NCBI GenBank assembly: GCA_016704445.1
Contig: JADJAE010000019.1
Span: 77,137 to 141,136, forward strand
Length of the DNA stretch: 64,000 nucleotides
Origin: Deltaproteobacteria bacterium
GTDB lineage: Bacteria; Myxococcota_A; Polyangia; Polyangiales; Ga0077539
Direction of reading: 5' to 3'
In this document: positions 19,060-29,167 of the stretch, in pieces
Layout of the letters: every line of letters starts with the position of its first letter
Position numbering within the stretch: the stretch's first letter is position 1
Program-made: the position numbers and the translations under genes
The notes under the pieces: model-generated
What the model saw: the letters and a program-made list of their open reading frames with translations, nothing else
The model's database searches: none
Told to the model about the DNA's origin: nothing

Positions 19060-21738
19060 ATGGCGAAGATGCAGGCGGGCGGCGGGGCGAAGGGCGCCAG
19101 GGTCTACAAGCACCCTGAGGAGGAGTCGCTGCTCCGGCCGGAGATCGGGGTCCAGGCCAACTTCAAGCAGACCCGCGACCCGGTCGACTATCGCTACGAC
19201 TCCTCCCTCTCGCCGGAGATGCAGTGGGACGAGCACCCCGCCCGCGCCCAGGCCGAGGCGCTACTGCAGACGATCCTCGACGCGAAGAACCTCACCGACG
19301 CCCGCGAGGCCGCCAGCAAGCTGAAGAAGCTCGGCGAGCCCTTCCTCAACTGGGCGGGCAAGGCCGAGCACCAGGCCTTCACGGTGCCCACCCTGCCGCT
19401 GTTCACGCACGAGCACCTCGCGACGCAGGCCATCTTGGAGACGCTCAAGGGACACACCCGCGACCGGCAGCTCGACCTCGCGCTCTTCGACGATCCCCAG
19501 CACTCGATTCGCGATCAGACCCTCAAGGCCTACGAGTACAAGGACAAGTGGCGTAATCGCCTCGTCCTGGGTGACTCCCTCGTCGTCATGAACTCCCTCC
19601 TCCATTGGGAGGGCATGGGCGGTCAGGTGCACATGGTCTACATGGATCCGCCGTACGGCGTGCGCTTCGGGAGCAACTTCCAGCCCTTCGTGCGCAGCCG
19701 CAACGTGGCCCACGGCGCCGACGATGCTCTCACGCGCGAGCCCGAGATGGTGCAGGCCTACCGCGACACCTGGGAGCTCGGGCTTCACTCGTACCTCACC
19801 TACCTCCGCGACCGGCTGCTGCTGGCGCGCGAGCTCCTCGCCCCGCGCGGCAGCATCTTCCTCCAGATCAGCGACGACCACGTCCATCATGTGCGGGAGG
19901 TGCTCGACGAGGTCTTCGGCCGCGAGAACTTCATCGCCCAGATCATCGTGCAGAAGTCGGGCGGACTCGGCAGCTCCGACATGAAGTCCGTGGCCGACTA
20001 CCTGCTCTGGTACGCCCGCGACCGCGAGCAGGCCGATCGCCACATCACCAAGCTCTATCAGCTCAAGCGGGTGGGGGAGGGCGAGGGATCTGGCGCCCGC
20101 TACGATCAGGTGGAGGAAGCCGACGGCACCCGTCGACCGATGACGACGGAAGAGAGAAGCGACCCGCGACAACTGCCGCCGGGAGCACGCCCCTATCAAC
20201 TTGACAATCTCACTTCTGGGGCCTTCCGAATCAACACAACCGTTGATTACGTATTCGAAGGCGAGACCTTCCATCCGGGACCCAACGCTTGTTGGAAGAC
20301 GACCGTGGAGGGCCTCGATCGCCTCGTCCAGCTCCGTCGCATCGTGAAGGCGGGGAAAACGCTGCGGTACGTCCGCTACATCGATGACTTCCCCGCGGTG
20401 GAGATCACCAACCTCTGGAACGACGTCGCGGGCGCCGGGGACAAGCTCTACGTGGTGCAGACCTCCACGTCGGTGATCGAGCGCTGCATCCTGATGGCGA
20501 CGAAGCCCGGCGACCTGGTGTTCGACCCCACCTGCGGGTCGGGCACGACGCCCTACGTGGCCGAGCGCTGGGGACGCCGCTGGATCGCCGCAGACGTGAG
20601 CCGTGTACCCCTCGCGCTCGCCCGTCAGCGGCTGCTCACGGCCACGCACGAGTGGTTCGAGCTGCAGGACGAGGCTCGCGGCCCGGCGGGCGGCTTCGTC
20701 TACGAGGAGCGCCAGAACCGACGCGGCGAGGAGAGTGGCGGGGTCATTCCCCACGTCACGCTCGGGAGCCTCGCCAACGACGAGCCGACCGACAAGGTGG
20801 TGCTAGTCGATCAGCCGAAGCGGTCGCCGAAGGTCACCCGGGTGACGGGCCCCTTCCTGGTCGAGGGGACCATCCCCGGGGAGACGTCACCCGACGCGCC
20901 GCGCGCGCCCATCGAGGGGATGGACGACGAGGAGTCCCGCCGCGGGGGGCAGCGCCTGCTGGCCGCGCTGCGGTACAGCCCGACGCTGCACCTGGGCGGC
21001 GGGCGCAAGGTCACGTTGCAGAACATTCGGGTGCCGCGTTCGTTGTACCTGTCGGCCGAGGCCACCATCGAGGGGGAGGACGGGCGAATCGCGTTCGTGT
21101 TCGGACCAGAGAGCGGGATGGTCTCGGAGCGACTGGTGAACGACGCGGCCAGGGAAGCTCACATGAAGGGCTACACCCAGCTCGTGGTGCTGGGCTACGG
21201 CATCCAGCCCGAGGCGCACGCGGCCATCGAGGACGGCGAGGCGATGTACGGCCTGCCCGTGGCCTACGTGCAGGCCACGATGGACCTCTGGATGTCCGAC
21301 CTCCTCAAGACCATGCGGTCGAGCCAGATCTTCAGCGTGTGCGGTCTGCCCGACGTGGTGGTGCGAAAGGTCGCGCCCGAGCGCAAGGGTGGAGCGCCGC
21401 GCTACTCGGTCGAGCTGGTGGGCCTGGACACCTTCGATCCCATCGAGATGAAGCCCGATCACATCAAGGGGGCGGATGTCCCCGCGTGGTTTCTGGACAC
21501 CTCGTACAACGGGATGGCCTTCCATGTGAGCCAGGCGTTCTTTCCGCGGACGAGCGCCTGGGAGAACCTGAAGAAGGCCCTGAAGACGGAGTACGAGCCG
21601 TCGGTGTGGGCGCACCTCGCGGGCACGACGAGCACCGCCTTCGAGGCGGGCGAGCATGACCGCATCGCGGTGAAGGTGATCGACACGCGCGGCAACGAGC
21701 TGCTCAAGGTGTGCTCGCTGCGGGAGGCGAAGGGATGA
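19060..21738 (+). CDS. Type III-like beta-class DNA methyltransferase (Mod)
   Basis: 892 residues, intact. The amino-methyltransferase catalytic motif DPPY is at D196-Y199 (VYMDPPYGVRF) and the SAM-binding motif comes later (FDPTCGSGTTPYVAERWG, from about residue 488). This order defines beta-class N6-adenine or N4-cytosine enzymes such as type III Mod subunits. Between them lies a long insert (about residues 210-480) that should hold the target-recognition region. A C-terminal extension from about residue 600 has unknown function. The stop overlaps the ATG of the next gene (ATGA), and a Res-like gene follows, so methylation probably protects host DNA. Around 20,200-20,280 the base composition is visibly less GC-rich than the neighbouring genes, a hint of transfer. 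Confidence 0.87.
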   Translation: MAKMQAGGGAKGARVYKHPEEESLLRPEIGVQANFKQTRDPVDYRYDSSLSPEMQWDEHPARAQAEALLQTILDAKNLTDAREAASKLKKLGEPFLNWAGKAEHQAFTVPTLPLFTHEHLATQAILETLKGHTRDRQLDLALFDDPQHSIRDQTLKAYEYKDKWRNRLVLGDSLVVMNSLLHWEGMGGQVHMVYMDPPYGVRFGSNFQPFVRSRNVAHGADDALTREPEMVQAYRDTWELGLHSYLTYLRDRLLLARELLAPRGSIFLQISDDHVHHVREVLDEVFGRENFIAQIIVQKSGGLGSSDMKSVADYLLWYARDREQADRHITKLYQLKRVGEGEGSGARYDQVEEADGTRRPMTTEERSDPRQLPPGARPYQLDNLTSGAFRINTTVDYVFEGETFHPGPNACWKTTVEGLDRLVQLRRIVKAGKTLRYVRYIDDFPAVEITNLWNDVAGAGDKLYVVQTSTSVIERCILMATKPGDLVFDPTCGSGTTPYVAERWGRRWIAADVSRVPLALARQRLLTATHEWFELQDEARGPAGGFVYEERQNRRGEESGGVIPHVTLGSLANDEPTDKVVLVDQPKRSPKVTRVTGPFLVEGTIPGETSPDAPRAPIEGMDDEESRRGGQRLLAALRYSPTLHLGGGRKVTLQNIRVPRSLYLSAEATIEGEDGRIAFVFGPESGMVSERLVNDAAREAHMKGYTQLVVLGYGIQPEAHAAIEDGEAMYGLPVAYVQATMDLWMSDLLKTMRSSQIFSVCGLPDVVVRKVAPERKGGAPRYSVELVGLDTFDPIEMKPDHIKGADVPAWFLDTSYNGMAFHVSQAFFPRTSAWENLKKALKTEYEPSVWAHLAGTTSTAFEAGEHDRIAVKVIDTRGNELLKVCSLREAKG

Positions 21739-23403
21739 TCCAGAAGGTCATTCTGCGGCGCTTCAAACGCTTCGAGCAGATCGAGGTCCCCCTGGGCGAG
21801 CACGTGGTGTTCGCGGGGCCCAACAACCTTGGCAAGACGACGGTACTACAGGCCGTCGCGGCGTGGAGTCTGGCGTTCTCCAAGTGGCGCACCGTGAATC
21901 GATTCTCCTTGCGAAGTGGTGTGTACTCGAAGGCGCACCTGATGCGCTCGGAGTTCGCCTCCGTGCCGCTCCGCTCCTTCGATCAGTTGTGGCTGCAGAC
22001 GAGTCGAGGAGAGCCGATCGAAGTCGAGCTGCAACATGTCGACTGGTCGCTGACGATGCAATTCGAGTGGGAGCACGATGATGCGGTCACCGTGCGACCG
22101 AAGCCGACCGGCGGCCTCACGACTCAACTCTTGAAAAGCGGCATTGACGTCCAGCCTGTCTACATCGCCCCGATGTCGGGCATCGGCCGAGACGAGCCGT
22201 ATCACGATCGCGAGATGCAGCAGGAGTTGCTCGGACAGGGCAAGACCGGCGACATCCTACGCAACTTGCTGGTGGAAGCGCACCGTCAGCGTTGGGACGA
22301 CCTCACGAAGAGCGTCAAGCGCCTGTTCGGCTACACCCTCGCCGTGCCCCGCCGCGCAGGGGCCCAAGCATCAACGCGGGTTATCATGATCGAGTCAGGA
22401 CCGCCGCCTCGACATTGCGAGCGCGGGGAGCGGCTTCCGACAGGTGGTTCTTCTTCTAGCTTTTCTATACACCCGTCGGGGATCGGTGCTGCTGATCGAC
22501 GAACCCGACGCGCACCTGCACATGATCCTCCAGGGGGTCATTTATGCGGAGCTGACGCGCATCGCTGCTGATCAGCGCTCGCAGCTCATTATCGCCACTC
22601 ACTCAGAAGTCGTGATCAATCGAGCCCTGCCCGAACAGATGCGTGTACTGACGCCCACCGGGGTTCGAAGCGCTCGGCGCGGGCGATCGGCGGGCGCTCC
22701 TGAAGGCGCTGCGAGTGGTCCAGCAGGCCGACGCGTGGCGGCGGTGACATCGCCCGGGGTGCTCTACGTCGAAGGGTACACGGATCATCAACCTGCTGCT
22801 CGCCTGGGCCGACGTCCTGGGGCACCCCGGCCGCGCAGACGGTTGCGACGCGTGCTCGTCAAGACGGTCTCGGGCGAGACGTGACGATGTGCCAGTGGGC
22901 GCGCAGGCCGGCGCGCACTATCAGGCGCTCATTCTCCTGCTCGGTGAGCAGCGTCCCGCGGTCGAGATCCTCGACGGTGACAGCCGAAACGCTGGCTCGG
23001 ATCAGATCACGGGCCAGGGCCTTCAGCGGCTGCGCTGGCGACGCTACGAAGCGGAGAGCTACCTAGTGCACCCTGCGGCGCTCGACCGATTCATCGAGCT
23101 GCGCCTCGGCGCAGGGGCCTCGCTGAGGCGCCCGCGACGGCCTGAGGCGATTGGTTCGATCGCGTGTTCGAGACCCACGACCAGACTGCGTTCCGCCGAA
23201 GACGCGACGCCGCTGGTTGACGCGCCACCTGAAGACCACGAAGGCGCGGAGGCGACATCCTGCCTCCTGCCTCGATGCGGCGGGCATCCGCAACCTGCCC
23301 TACACGCGCTACAACGAAAATCGCCGCGGTGGATGCCCCGGAGGAGATCCACCCCGAGGTGAAGGAGAAGCTCGACGCGATCCAGCGCGCGTTCGGTCTG
23401 TAG
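21735..23403 (+). CDS. OLD-like AAA ATPase with TOPRIM-type C-terminus (several frame breaks)
   Basis: The ATG at 21735 overlaps the methyltransferase stop. The intact first part gives an SMC/OLD-type ATPase start (VILRRFKRFEQIEVPLGEHV, then the Walker A GPNNLGKTTVLQAV). After a frame change near 22,400 the signature region (LDIASAGSGFRQVVLLLAFLY), Walker B (VLLIDEPDAHLH) and sensor (LIIATHSEVVINRA) follow. After further changes between about 22,660 and 22,890 come a TOPRIM-like stretch (PGVLYVEGYTD, later AVEILDGDSRN), then RYEAESYLVHPAALDRFIE and a tail ending KLDAIQRAFGL before the TAG at 23403. At least four single-base shifts are needed in 1.7 kb, against none in the methyltransferase next door. 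The gene is either decayed or locally mis-sequenced. The role is inferred to be an accessory defence ATPase/nuclease. Confidence 0.7.
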
Positions 23404-23406
23404 GTC

Positions 23407-26400
23407 ATGAGCGAATTCGAAGTCGAGACCCCGATCCTCAACTCTCCCTTCGACGCCCCGGCGGAGCACTGGGACATCGAGCACGGGCGCCCGGCGATCC
23501 GCGCGCAGGGGCGTCGGCCGGCGGTCTACTACTACCGCGACCCGAAGGCCCCGGCGGAGCGCTACCGCGACCAGGAGGAGGGCCTCGCGATCGAGCTCCT
23601 GCTGGTGAATCGCATCCGCCGTCAGCTCGACGTGTGGCGCGCTGCGGACTACGACGGAGTGACGCGCACGACGCTGGAGCTGCTGCGGCACTGGCGGCGC
23701 GAGGGGCGGCGTCAGCGGCTCTTCTTCGCGCAGCTCGAGGCGGCGGAGACGGTGATCTTTCTGGTGGAGGCCGAGGCGCGGTTTCGACAGGGGGTGGAGG
23801 TTCCGCTCGACGACCCTGGAGAGGCGAAGCGGGCGGCGGGAGACAAGCTGCTGCGGCGCTACGCCTGCAAGATGGCGACGGGCGCGGGCAAGACTACCGT
23901 GATGGCGATGCTCGCGGCGTGGAGCATCCTCAACAAGCTCGATAGCCCCGACGACGCGCGCTTCTCGGACGCGGTTCTGGTGGTGTGCCCCAACGTGACC
24001 ATTCGGCAGCGGCTGCAGGAGCTCGACCCGGCGCGCATGGACGCCAGCCTGTATGCAACGCGCGACCTGGTTCCGTCGGCGCTTCTGCCGCGGCTGTCGA
24101 GCGGGCGCGTGGTGGTGACCAACTGGCATGTGTTCGAGCCGCGGCCGCTGCACGTCGGCGACGAGGCGGCGAAAGTGGTGAAGGCGGGGGTGCGGAGGGT
24201 GAGCGAGGAGCGGCTCACCATCGGCGAGCGCAAGACGACGCAGGGGCGTGGCGCGAAGACCATCACGGCGCGGGAGTACGAGCAGCAGCGGGCGATGGGG
24301 CTGCTCACGGTGATCGAAGAGAAGCGCGACCGGGACGGCGAGCTGACGTCGGTGCGGGTGGAGTCGGTGCGCTACGAGGAGAGCGACCGGGCGGTGCTGT
24401 CGCGGGTGCTCGGATCGGGGATGCGCGGGCGCAAGAACGTCCTCGTGCTCAACGACGAGGCGCACCACGCGTATCGGCGGCGCTCGGCAGCGCCCGAGGC
24501 GCCCGAGGTCGACCTCGATGAGGAGGAGCGCGACGAGCTGGAGGTCGAGGCGCGCGAGGCGACGGTCTGGGTTGAGGGCCTCGACCGGCTGCACCGGCGG
24601 AGCCGGGGTGAACTTCTGCGTCGACCTCTCGGCGACGCCGTACTACCTCGGGAGCGCGGGAGCGGATGCGTTCCGCCCGTATCCGTGGGTGGTGAGCGAC
24701 TTCGGGCTCACCGACGCGATCGAGTCGGGGCTGGTGAAGATCCCGCAGCTCGCGGCGCGCGACACGACGGGCGCGCAGGTGCCCGGGTACTTCAACATCT
24801 GGAACTGGGTGATCCCGCAGGTCACCACGTCGGAGAAGGCGGACAAGCGGAAGAGCCCGCGGCCCGAGGCAATCGTTCGCTACGCGCACCCACCGCTGGC
24901 CATGGTGGCGGGGATGTGGCGCGAGACCTTCGTGGAGTGGAAGCGCGACGCCGCCGACCCGCGCTCGCCGGTCTTCATCATCGTGTGCAAGAACATCCCC
25001 CTCGCGAAGCTGCTCTACGAGTGGATCGCCGAGGGTTCGACGGTGGCGGGTCTCCCGCCGTTTCGGGTGGAGGAGCTTCGCAACGCGCCGGGGGCGCTGC
25101 ACACGCTTCGGGTCGACACGAAGGTCGTGCACGAGACCGACACGGGCGAGACCAAGGACGACGAGCTCCTGTGGATGCGCTACACGCTCGACAGCGTCGG
25201 GCGGGTCGCGTGGCCCGGCGGATGCGTCGGGCGACCCGGTCTACCCGAGCGGCTTCCAGGAGCTCGCCGAAGGCCTCGGGCGCCCGCTCGATCCGCCGGG
25301 TCGGGGGGTGCGGTGCATCATCTCGGTGGCGATGCTGACGGAGGGCTGGGACTCCAGCACGGTCACCCACATCGCGGGCTTGCGTCCCTTCGCGTCACAG
25401 CTTCTGTGCGAGCAGGTGGTGGGCCGCGCCCTGCGACGGCGGCACTATGACCTGCGGGAAGACGGTCGCTTTGGCGAGGAGCTCGCGCGCGTGCTCGGGG
25501 TGCCCTTCCAGGTGGTCCCGTACAAGCAGAGCCCGAAGGGGGCGGCGTTGCCCGTGGCGACGAGGCAGCACGTGCGCGCGCTCAGCGAGCGCCGCGCGCT
25601 GGAGATCACCTTTCCCAGGGTGCAGGGGTACTGCCAGTCGGTTCGCAACGAGCTCACGGTCAACTGGTCGACCGTGCCGGTGCTGGAGATCGACCCCGAG
25701 CACATCCCCTCGGAGGTCGAACTGCGCGCTGCGATCCCGACGCGGCGGGCGTTGCCGTCGTTGTTCAGCCCGGGGCACGTCGACCACGCCACGCTGGATG
25801 GGTACTTCGACGCCGCTCGCCGTCAGGAGCTCGTCTTCGACATTGCGGCTTCGCTGACCAGTGAATTCACCCAGCGGCATGGCCTCGCGCCGCACATCGT
25901 CTTCCCGCAGCTCGTGAGAATCACCCGGGAGTATTTGAACGAGCGCGTGATCGTGCGGCGCGGTGCGGCGATGGAGCACGTGCTGTTGGGTCAGTACTGG
26001 CAGCAGGTCATCGAGCAGCTTGGACTGGCGATCCACTCGGACATCCCGAACGAAGCGCCGATCGTGCCGAGGCTCGACCCGGTTCGTGCCGAGGGCTCGA
26101 CGTGCGACGTAGATTTCTGGACGTCGAAGCCTGTACGCGAGGTGACGAAGAGCCACGTGAACCTCGTCACCGCGGACACCGACAGGTGGGAGCAGACGGC
26201 CGCATACTTCATCGACACGCATCCGCTGGTGAAGGCCTTCGTGAAGAACGATGGTCTCGGGCTCACGATCCCGTATCAGGACGGCCACACCCTGCATGAC
26301 TACATCCCCGACTTCGTGGTGCAGCTTCTCGGCGGGACGAAGCTGCTGATCGAGGTGAAGGGGTACGACAAGAAGGCGGACATCAAAGCAGCCGCCGCCC

Positions 26401-26519
26401 GGCTCTGGGTTGGGGCGGTCACCGCGAGCGGTCGCTTTGGGCGTTGGGAGTATCGGCTCGTACGTCGGCCGACGGACGTGGTCACGGCGATCGATGACGT
26501 GGAGCAGATGAGCTTTTGA
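23407..26519 (+). CDS. Type III-like restriction helicase-nuclease (Res), frame breaks near 24,600 and 25,220
   Basis: About 1,037 residues if joined. The first part carries Walker A in KMATGAGKTTVMAML (about residues 155-168) and the helicase box II VLNDEAHHAY (about residue 350). After a shift near 24,600, motif III-like FCVDLSATPYYLG appears. After another near 25,220 come motifs V/VI (SVAMLTEGWDSSTVTHIAGL, then QVVGRALRR). The C-terminus has a PD-(D/E)xK nuclease core (DYIPDF, then LLIEVKG). This is the architecture of type III Res subunits, which translocate on or switch along DNA and cut when two unmethylated sites are engaged. The gene starts four bases after the ATPase stop. All catalytic motifs survive, so the shifts look like sequencing errors. 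Confidence 0.85.
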
Positions 26520-26737
26520 GGGAGACGATCGAGAAACACTACCGCCCAAGGCGGCATCACGGGCGCTTCTGGACGCTGTCCTGGGGCGACGAACGTCGCG
26601 TCATGGTTGTTCTGTAGGCGATGGCGAAATCGTGGCCGGGAGGGGGGCGGGTTGGACTTCCCTATCTCTACTCCGCCCTGCACGACGCGATTCCCATGTT
26701 CCCGATGAGCGCCGCCCCGCTACGATCGCGGCACACG

Positions 26738-27487
26738 ATGGCCACCCCGAAGCGCACCCGCACCTCTCCGCCCACAGCGTCTCCGAAGCCCGCCCCGAAG
26801 GCCCTCGTCGAGCGCGCCCGCACGCTTCACGAGGCCCGCCGCCAGCGCCTCGCGGCCGACGGCTTCGACGCCATCGCGCGCGTCCGCGAGCGTCGCGCGG
26901 ACATCTCCGCCAGCTTCTACGACGTCGGCGAGGCGCTCGTCGTCCTCCAGCGCGAGGGCATCGCCGAGGCCCTCGGCTGCGCCGACTTCGACGCCATCTG
27001 CCGCGATCACCTCGACCTGTCGCCTTCCCACGCGCGGCGCCTCGTCGACCTCGTCGCTCGCCTCACGCGCGGGCTCGCCGTGTCGCTCGGCGTCGACCGC
27101 GCCAGCGCCCTCATGGCGCTCGTCGACGCCACCCCCGACGACGACGCGCCCGCGGACATCCTCCACGCGACGCTCGTCCTCCCGTCGGGCGCGAAGCTCG
27201 ACGTCGACAAGGCTCCGACCGAGGCGATCTACGCGGCGGCGAAGGAGCTCCGCCAGGCCGCGGCGCCGTCCGCGAAGCGCGCGAGGGGCCTCACCACCAG
27301 CGCCGCCGAGCGCTCCCGCTTCGCCGCGGCGACGAAGCGGGCGGCGGGCGACGCGCGCTTCGAAGGGATCGAGCCGAGGCTCGTTGCGAGGGGGAGGGTG
27401 AAGGGCGCCGCCGTGCGCGTGGACGTACCGCTCGACCTCTGGGAGGCGATGGTGTCCGCCGTTGTTCGAGCGAAGAAGACTCGTTAG
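26738..27487 (+). CDS. Hypothetical protein inside the restriction cassette
   Basis: About 249 residues from the ATG giving MATPKRTRTSPPTASPKPAP. The frame is open upstream to 26621, but that part looks non-coding. Layout: a basic Pro/Thr/Lys-rich N-terminus; a helical domain (residues 25-125) with LGCADFDAICRDHLDLSPSHARRLVDLV, whose pattern could be a helix-turn-helix; a strand-rich middle (ILHATLVLPSGAKLDVDKAPTEAIYAAAKEL); and a basic C-terminus. I recognise no family. It lies between the Res gene and the right-hand repeats, so it is part of the cassette by position. A DNA-binding or regulatory role is only a guess. Confidence 0.6.
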   Translation: MATPKRTRTSPPTASPKPAPKALVERARTLHEARRQRLAADGFDAIARVRERRADISASFYDVGEALVVLQREGIAEALGCADFDAICRDHLDLSPSHARRLVDLVARLTRGLAVSLGVDRASALMALVDATPDDDAPADILHATLVLPSGAKLDVDKAPTEAIYAAAKELRQAAAPSAKRARGLTTSAAERSRFAAATKRAAGDARFEGIEPRLVARGRVKGAAVRVDVPLDLWEAMVSAVVRAKKTR

Positions 27488-27499
27488 CGGAGCGCCGCA

Positions 27500-27540
27500 G
27501 AAAACCAGGGCAGGTATTCGCGAAAACCAGGGCGGCTATT
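27500..27540 (+). repeat. Paired GAAAACCAGGGC(A/G)G(G/C)TATT repeats, right pair
   Basis: Units at 27500-27518 and 27522-27540 keep the same 22-base period and orientation as the left pair at 18684-18724, with one base change in each unit. Confidence 0.85.
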
Positions 27541-27550
27541 CGCGACGTGT

Positions 27551-27570
27551 TCCCCTTGTGACGCGCTGCG
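27551..27570 (+). repeat. Right copy of the perfect 20-bp direct repeat
   Basis: Identical to 18664-18683. On the left the 20-mer comes before the paired repeats; on the right it comes after them. The 20-mers are therefore the outermost elements of the cassette. Confidence 0.85.
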
Positions 27571-27598
27571 CTGCCGTGATAGACGCGGCGCCCCTTCG

Positions 27599-27937
27599 AT
27601 GCAGCGCACCATGGATCGCTCGCCCCTCGTGACCTTCACGGTCATCCTCCGCCCGCCCGTCACCGAGCCCGGCCGCAGCCGCCGCTGGAGCGCCCACTGC
27701 CTCGACCTCAACCTCGGCGTCTCGGCCAGCACCGCCTCCGCCGTGCGCATGCGCCTCGCGTCGTCCATCGCCGCGCACGTCGCCCTCGGCCCCATCCTCA
27801 AGGACCGGCGCGAGGCCGACCCCTCCCTCTGGAAGGAAGCCAGCGACGCGCCCCTCGTCACCCACCAGGTCGTCGAGACCGACGCGGGCACCGTAGCCGT
27901 CCGCTACGTGCAGCCCGACGCCGCCCTCGCCAACTGA
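27599..27937 (+). CDS. HicB-like/DUF1902-type small protein
   Basis: 112 residues, or 108 from the second ATG. The first half resembles the HicB fold: a strand (LVTFTVILRPPV), then RWSAHCLDLNLGVSASTASAVRMRLASSIAAHVALG, which follows the usual 'W.A.CLDL...G.T...A...L...I' pattern of HicB-type antitoxin or partial-RNase-H-fold proteins. No HicA toxin gene or C-terminal DNA-binding domain is visible beside it, so a toxin-antitoxin role is not supported. It lies just outside the right 20-bp repeat and converges on the isocitrate dehydrogenase gene. Confidence 0.55.
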   Translation: MQRTMDRSPLVTFTVILRPPVTEPGRSRRWSAHCLDLNLGVSASTASAVRMRLASSIAAHVALGPILKDRREADPSLWKEASDAPLVTHQVVETDAGTVAVRYVQPDAALAN

Positions 27938-27989
27938 CCCTTCTCTCCATCCCTCAAGGGCGGTGGCGGCGGCAGCCGGAGCCTGCTCC

Positions 27990-28991
27990 TCAGCTCACCC
28001 GCTTCGCCAGCGTCTCCGCGAAGGCCATCGTGCCGACGTTGCCGCCCAGGTCGCTGGTGCGCACGTCGGTCTCGCCGTAGAGCCACGCCACGGCGCTCTC
28101 CACCTTGCTCGCCGCCTCTCGCTCGCCCATCGCGTGAAGCATCATCGCCGCCGACAGGATCAGCGCCGTCGGGTTGGCGATGCCCTTGCCCGCGATGTCC
28201 GGCGCGCTCCCGTGGACGGCCTCGAAGACCGCGCAGTTCTCTCCGAAGTTCGCGCCGGGCACCACGCCGAGGCCGCCGACGAGGCCCGCGCAAAGGTCGC
28301 TGAGAATGTCTCCGTAGAGGTTGTCCATCACCAGCACGTCGTAGCGAGAGGGGTCTCGCACCAGCTGCATGCAGCACGCGTCGACGATGGCCTCGTTGGC
28401 CTCGATGTCGGGGAAGCGCTTGGACACCCGCCGCGTCACGTCGAGGAACATCCCGTCCGTGAGCTTCATGATGTTGGCCTTGTGCACCGTGGTGACCTTC
28501 TTCCGGCCGTTGCTGCGCGCATACCTGAACGCGTACTCCGCGATGCGCTGGCAGGCCCGCTCGGTCACGATCTTCAGGCTCTCCGCCACGCCCGGGACCA
28601 CCATGTGCTCGACGCCCGAGTACAGCCCCTCGGTGTTCTCCCTCACGATCACCAGGTCGACGTCCTCGTAGCGGGACGGAACCCCCTTGATGCTCTTCAC
28701 CGGCCGCACGCACGCGTAGAGGTCGAGCGCCCGACGGAGCGTCACGTTCACCGAGCGGAAGCCCGACCCGATGGGCGTCCCCACGGGGCCCTTCAGCGCG
28801 ATGCGGTTGCGTCGCACCGACTCGATGGCCTCGTCGGGGCACGGGTTGCCGTACTTCTCCGCCGCCGCAGCGCCCGCCTCGTAGGGCTCCCAGCGCACCT
28901 TCACCCCCGTGGCCGCCACCACGAGCTGCGTCGCCGCCGTCACCTCGGGGCCGATGCCATCACCCGGAATCAGCGTGACCGTGTACTCCAT
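27990..28991 (-). CDS. NAD-type isocitrate dehydrogenase (isocitrate/isopropylmalate dehydrogenase family)
   Basis: 333 residues. The sequence starts YTVTLIPGDGIGPEVT and has the substrate-binding SVNVTLRRALDLYACVRPV, where the phosphorylation/substrate Ser and paired Arg are seen; IVRENTEGLYSGVEH; the catalytic Lys region TTVHKANIMKLTDGMF; the metal-binding VMDNLYGDILSDL; and the nucleotide-binding EAVHGSAPDIAGKGIANPTA. The NTEGLYSG and HKANI motifs point to the NAD-dependent isocitrate or homoisocitrate branch rather than 3-isopropylmalate dehydrogenase, which normally has ELTGG. It would make 2-oxoglutarate in the TCA cycle. No leu genes are adjacent, which supports this. Single gene, divergent from the lipoprotein gene at 29168. 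Confidence 0.87.
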   Translation of the reverse strand: MEYTVTLIPGDGIGPEVTAATQLVVAATGVKVRWEPYEAGAAAAEKYGNPCPDEAIESVRRNRIALKGPVGTPIGSGFRSVNVTLRRALDLYACVRPVKSIKGVPSRYEDVDLVIVRENTEGLYSGVEHMVVPGVAESLKIVTERACQRIAEYAFRYARSNGRKKVTTVHKANIMKLTDGMFLDVTRRVSKRFPDIEANEAIVDACCMQLVRDPSRYDVLVMDNLYGDILSDLCAGLVGGLGVVPGANFGENCAVFEAVHGSAPDIAGKGIANPTALILSAAMMLHAMGEREAASKVESAVAWLYGETDVRTSDLGGNVGTMAFAETLAKRVS

Positions 28992-29167
28992 TGTGCCTTC
29001 CGCTCCTCAGTGGATCCCTGCGGTAGCCGATCGTCCGCGGGGCGGTCTACCGATAACTTCCTGACGCTCTGCGTCGCGCCAGCCGTGAGACATACCGTGT
29101 GCGACAGGGCCTGCGGATTGCACAGCCCCCGTGAGAGACTCGAAGCGCTTATGGAGGCGGTGTGCTG

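Noticed and set aside
18684..27540. CRISPR array
   Set aside because: Only two units at each site, separated by 3 bases, with no spacers and no cas genes.
18664..27570. Ends of an IS21-type element
   Set aside because: The repeat pairs look like multi-copy transposase sites, but both ends are in direct, not inverted, orientation and no istA/istB genes lie between them.
27599..27937. Toxin-antitoxin pair
   Set aside because: Only a HicB-like protein is present; no HicA-type partner gene is visible on either side.
27990..28991. 3-isopropylmalate dehydrogenase (leuB)
   Set aside because: It has NTEGLYSG and HKANIMK motifs of NAD-isocitrate dehydrogenases, and no leucine genes are nearby.
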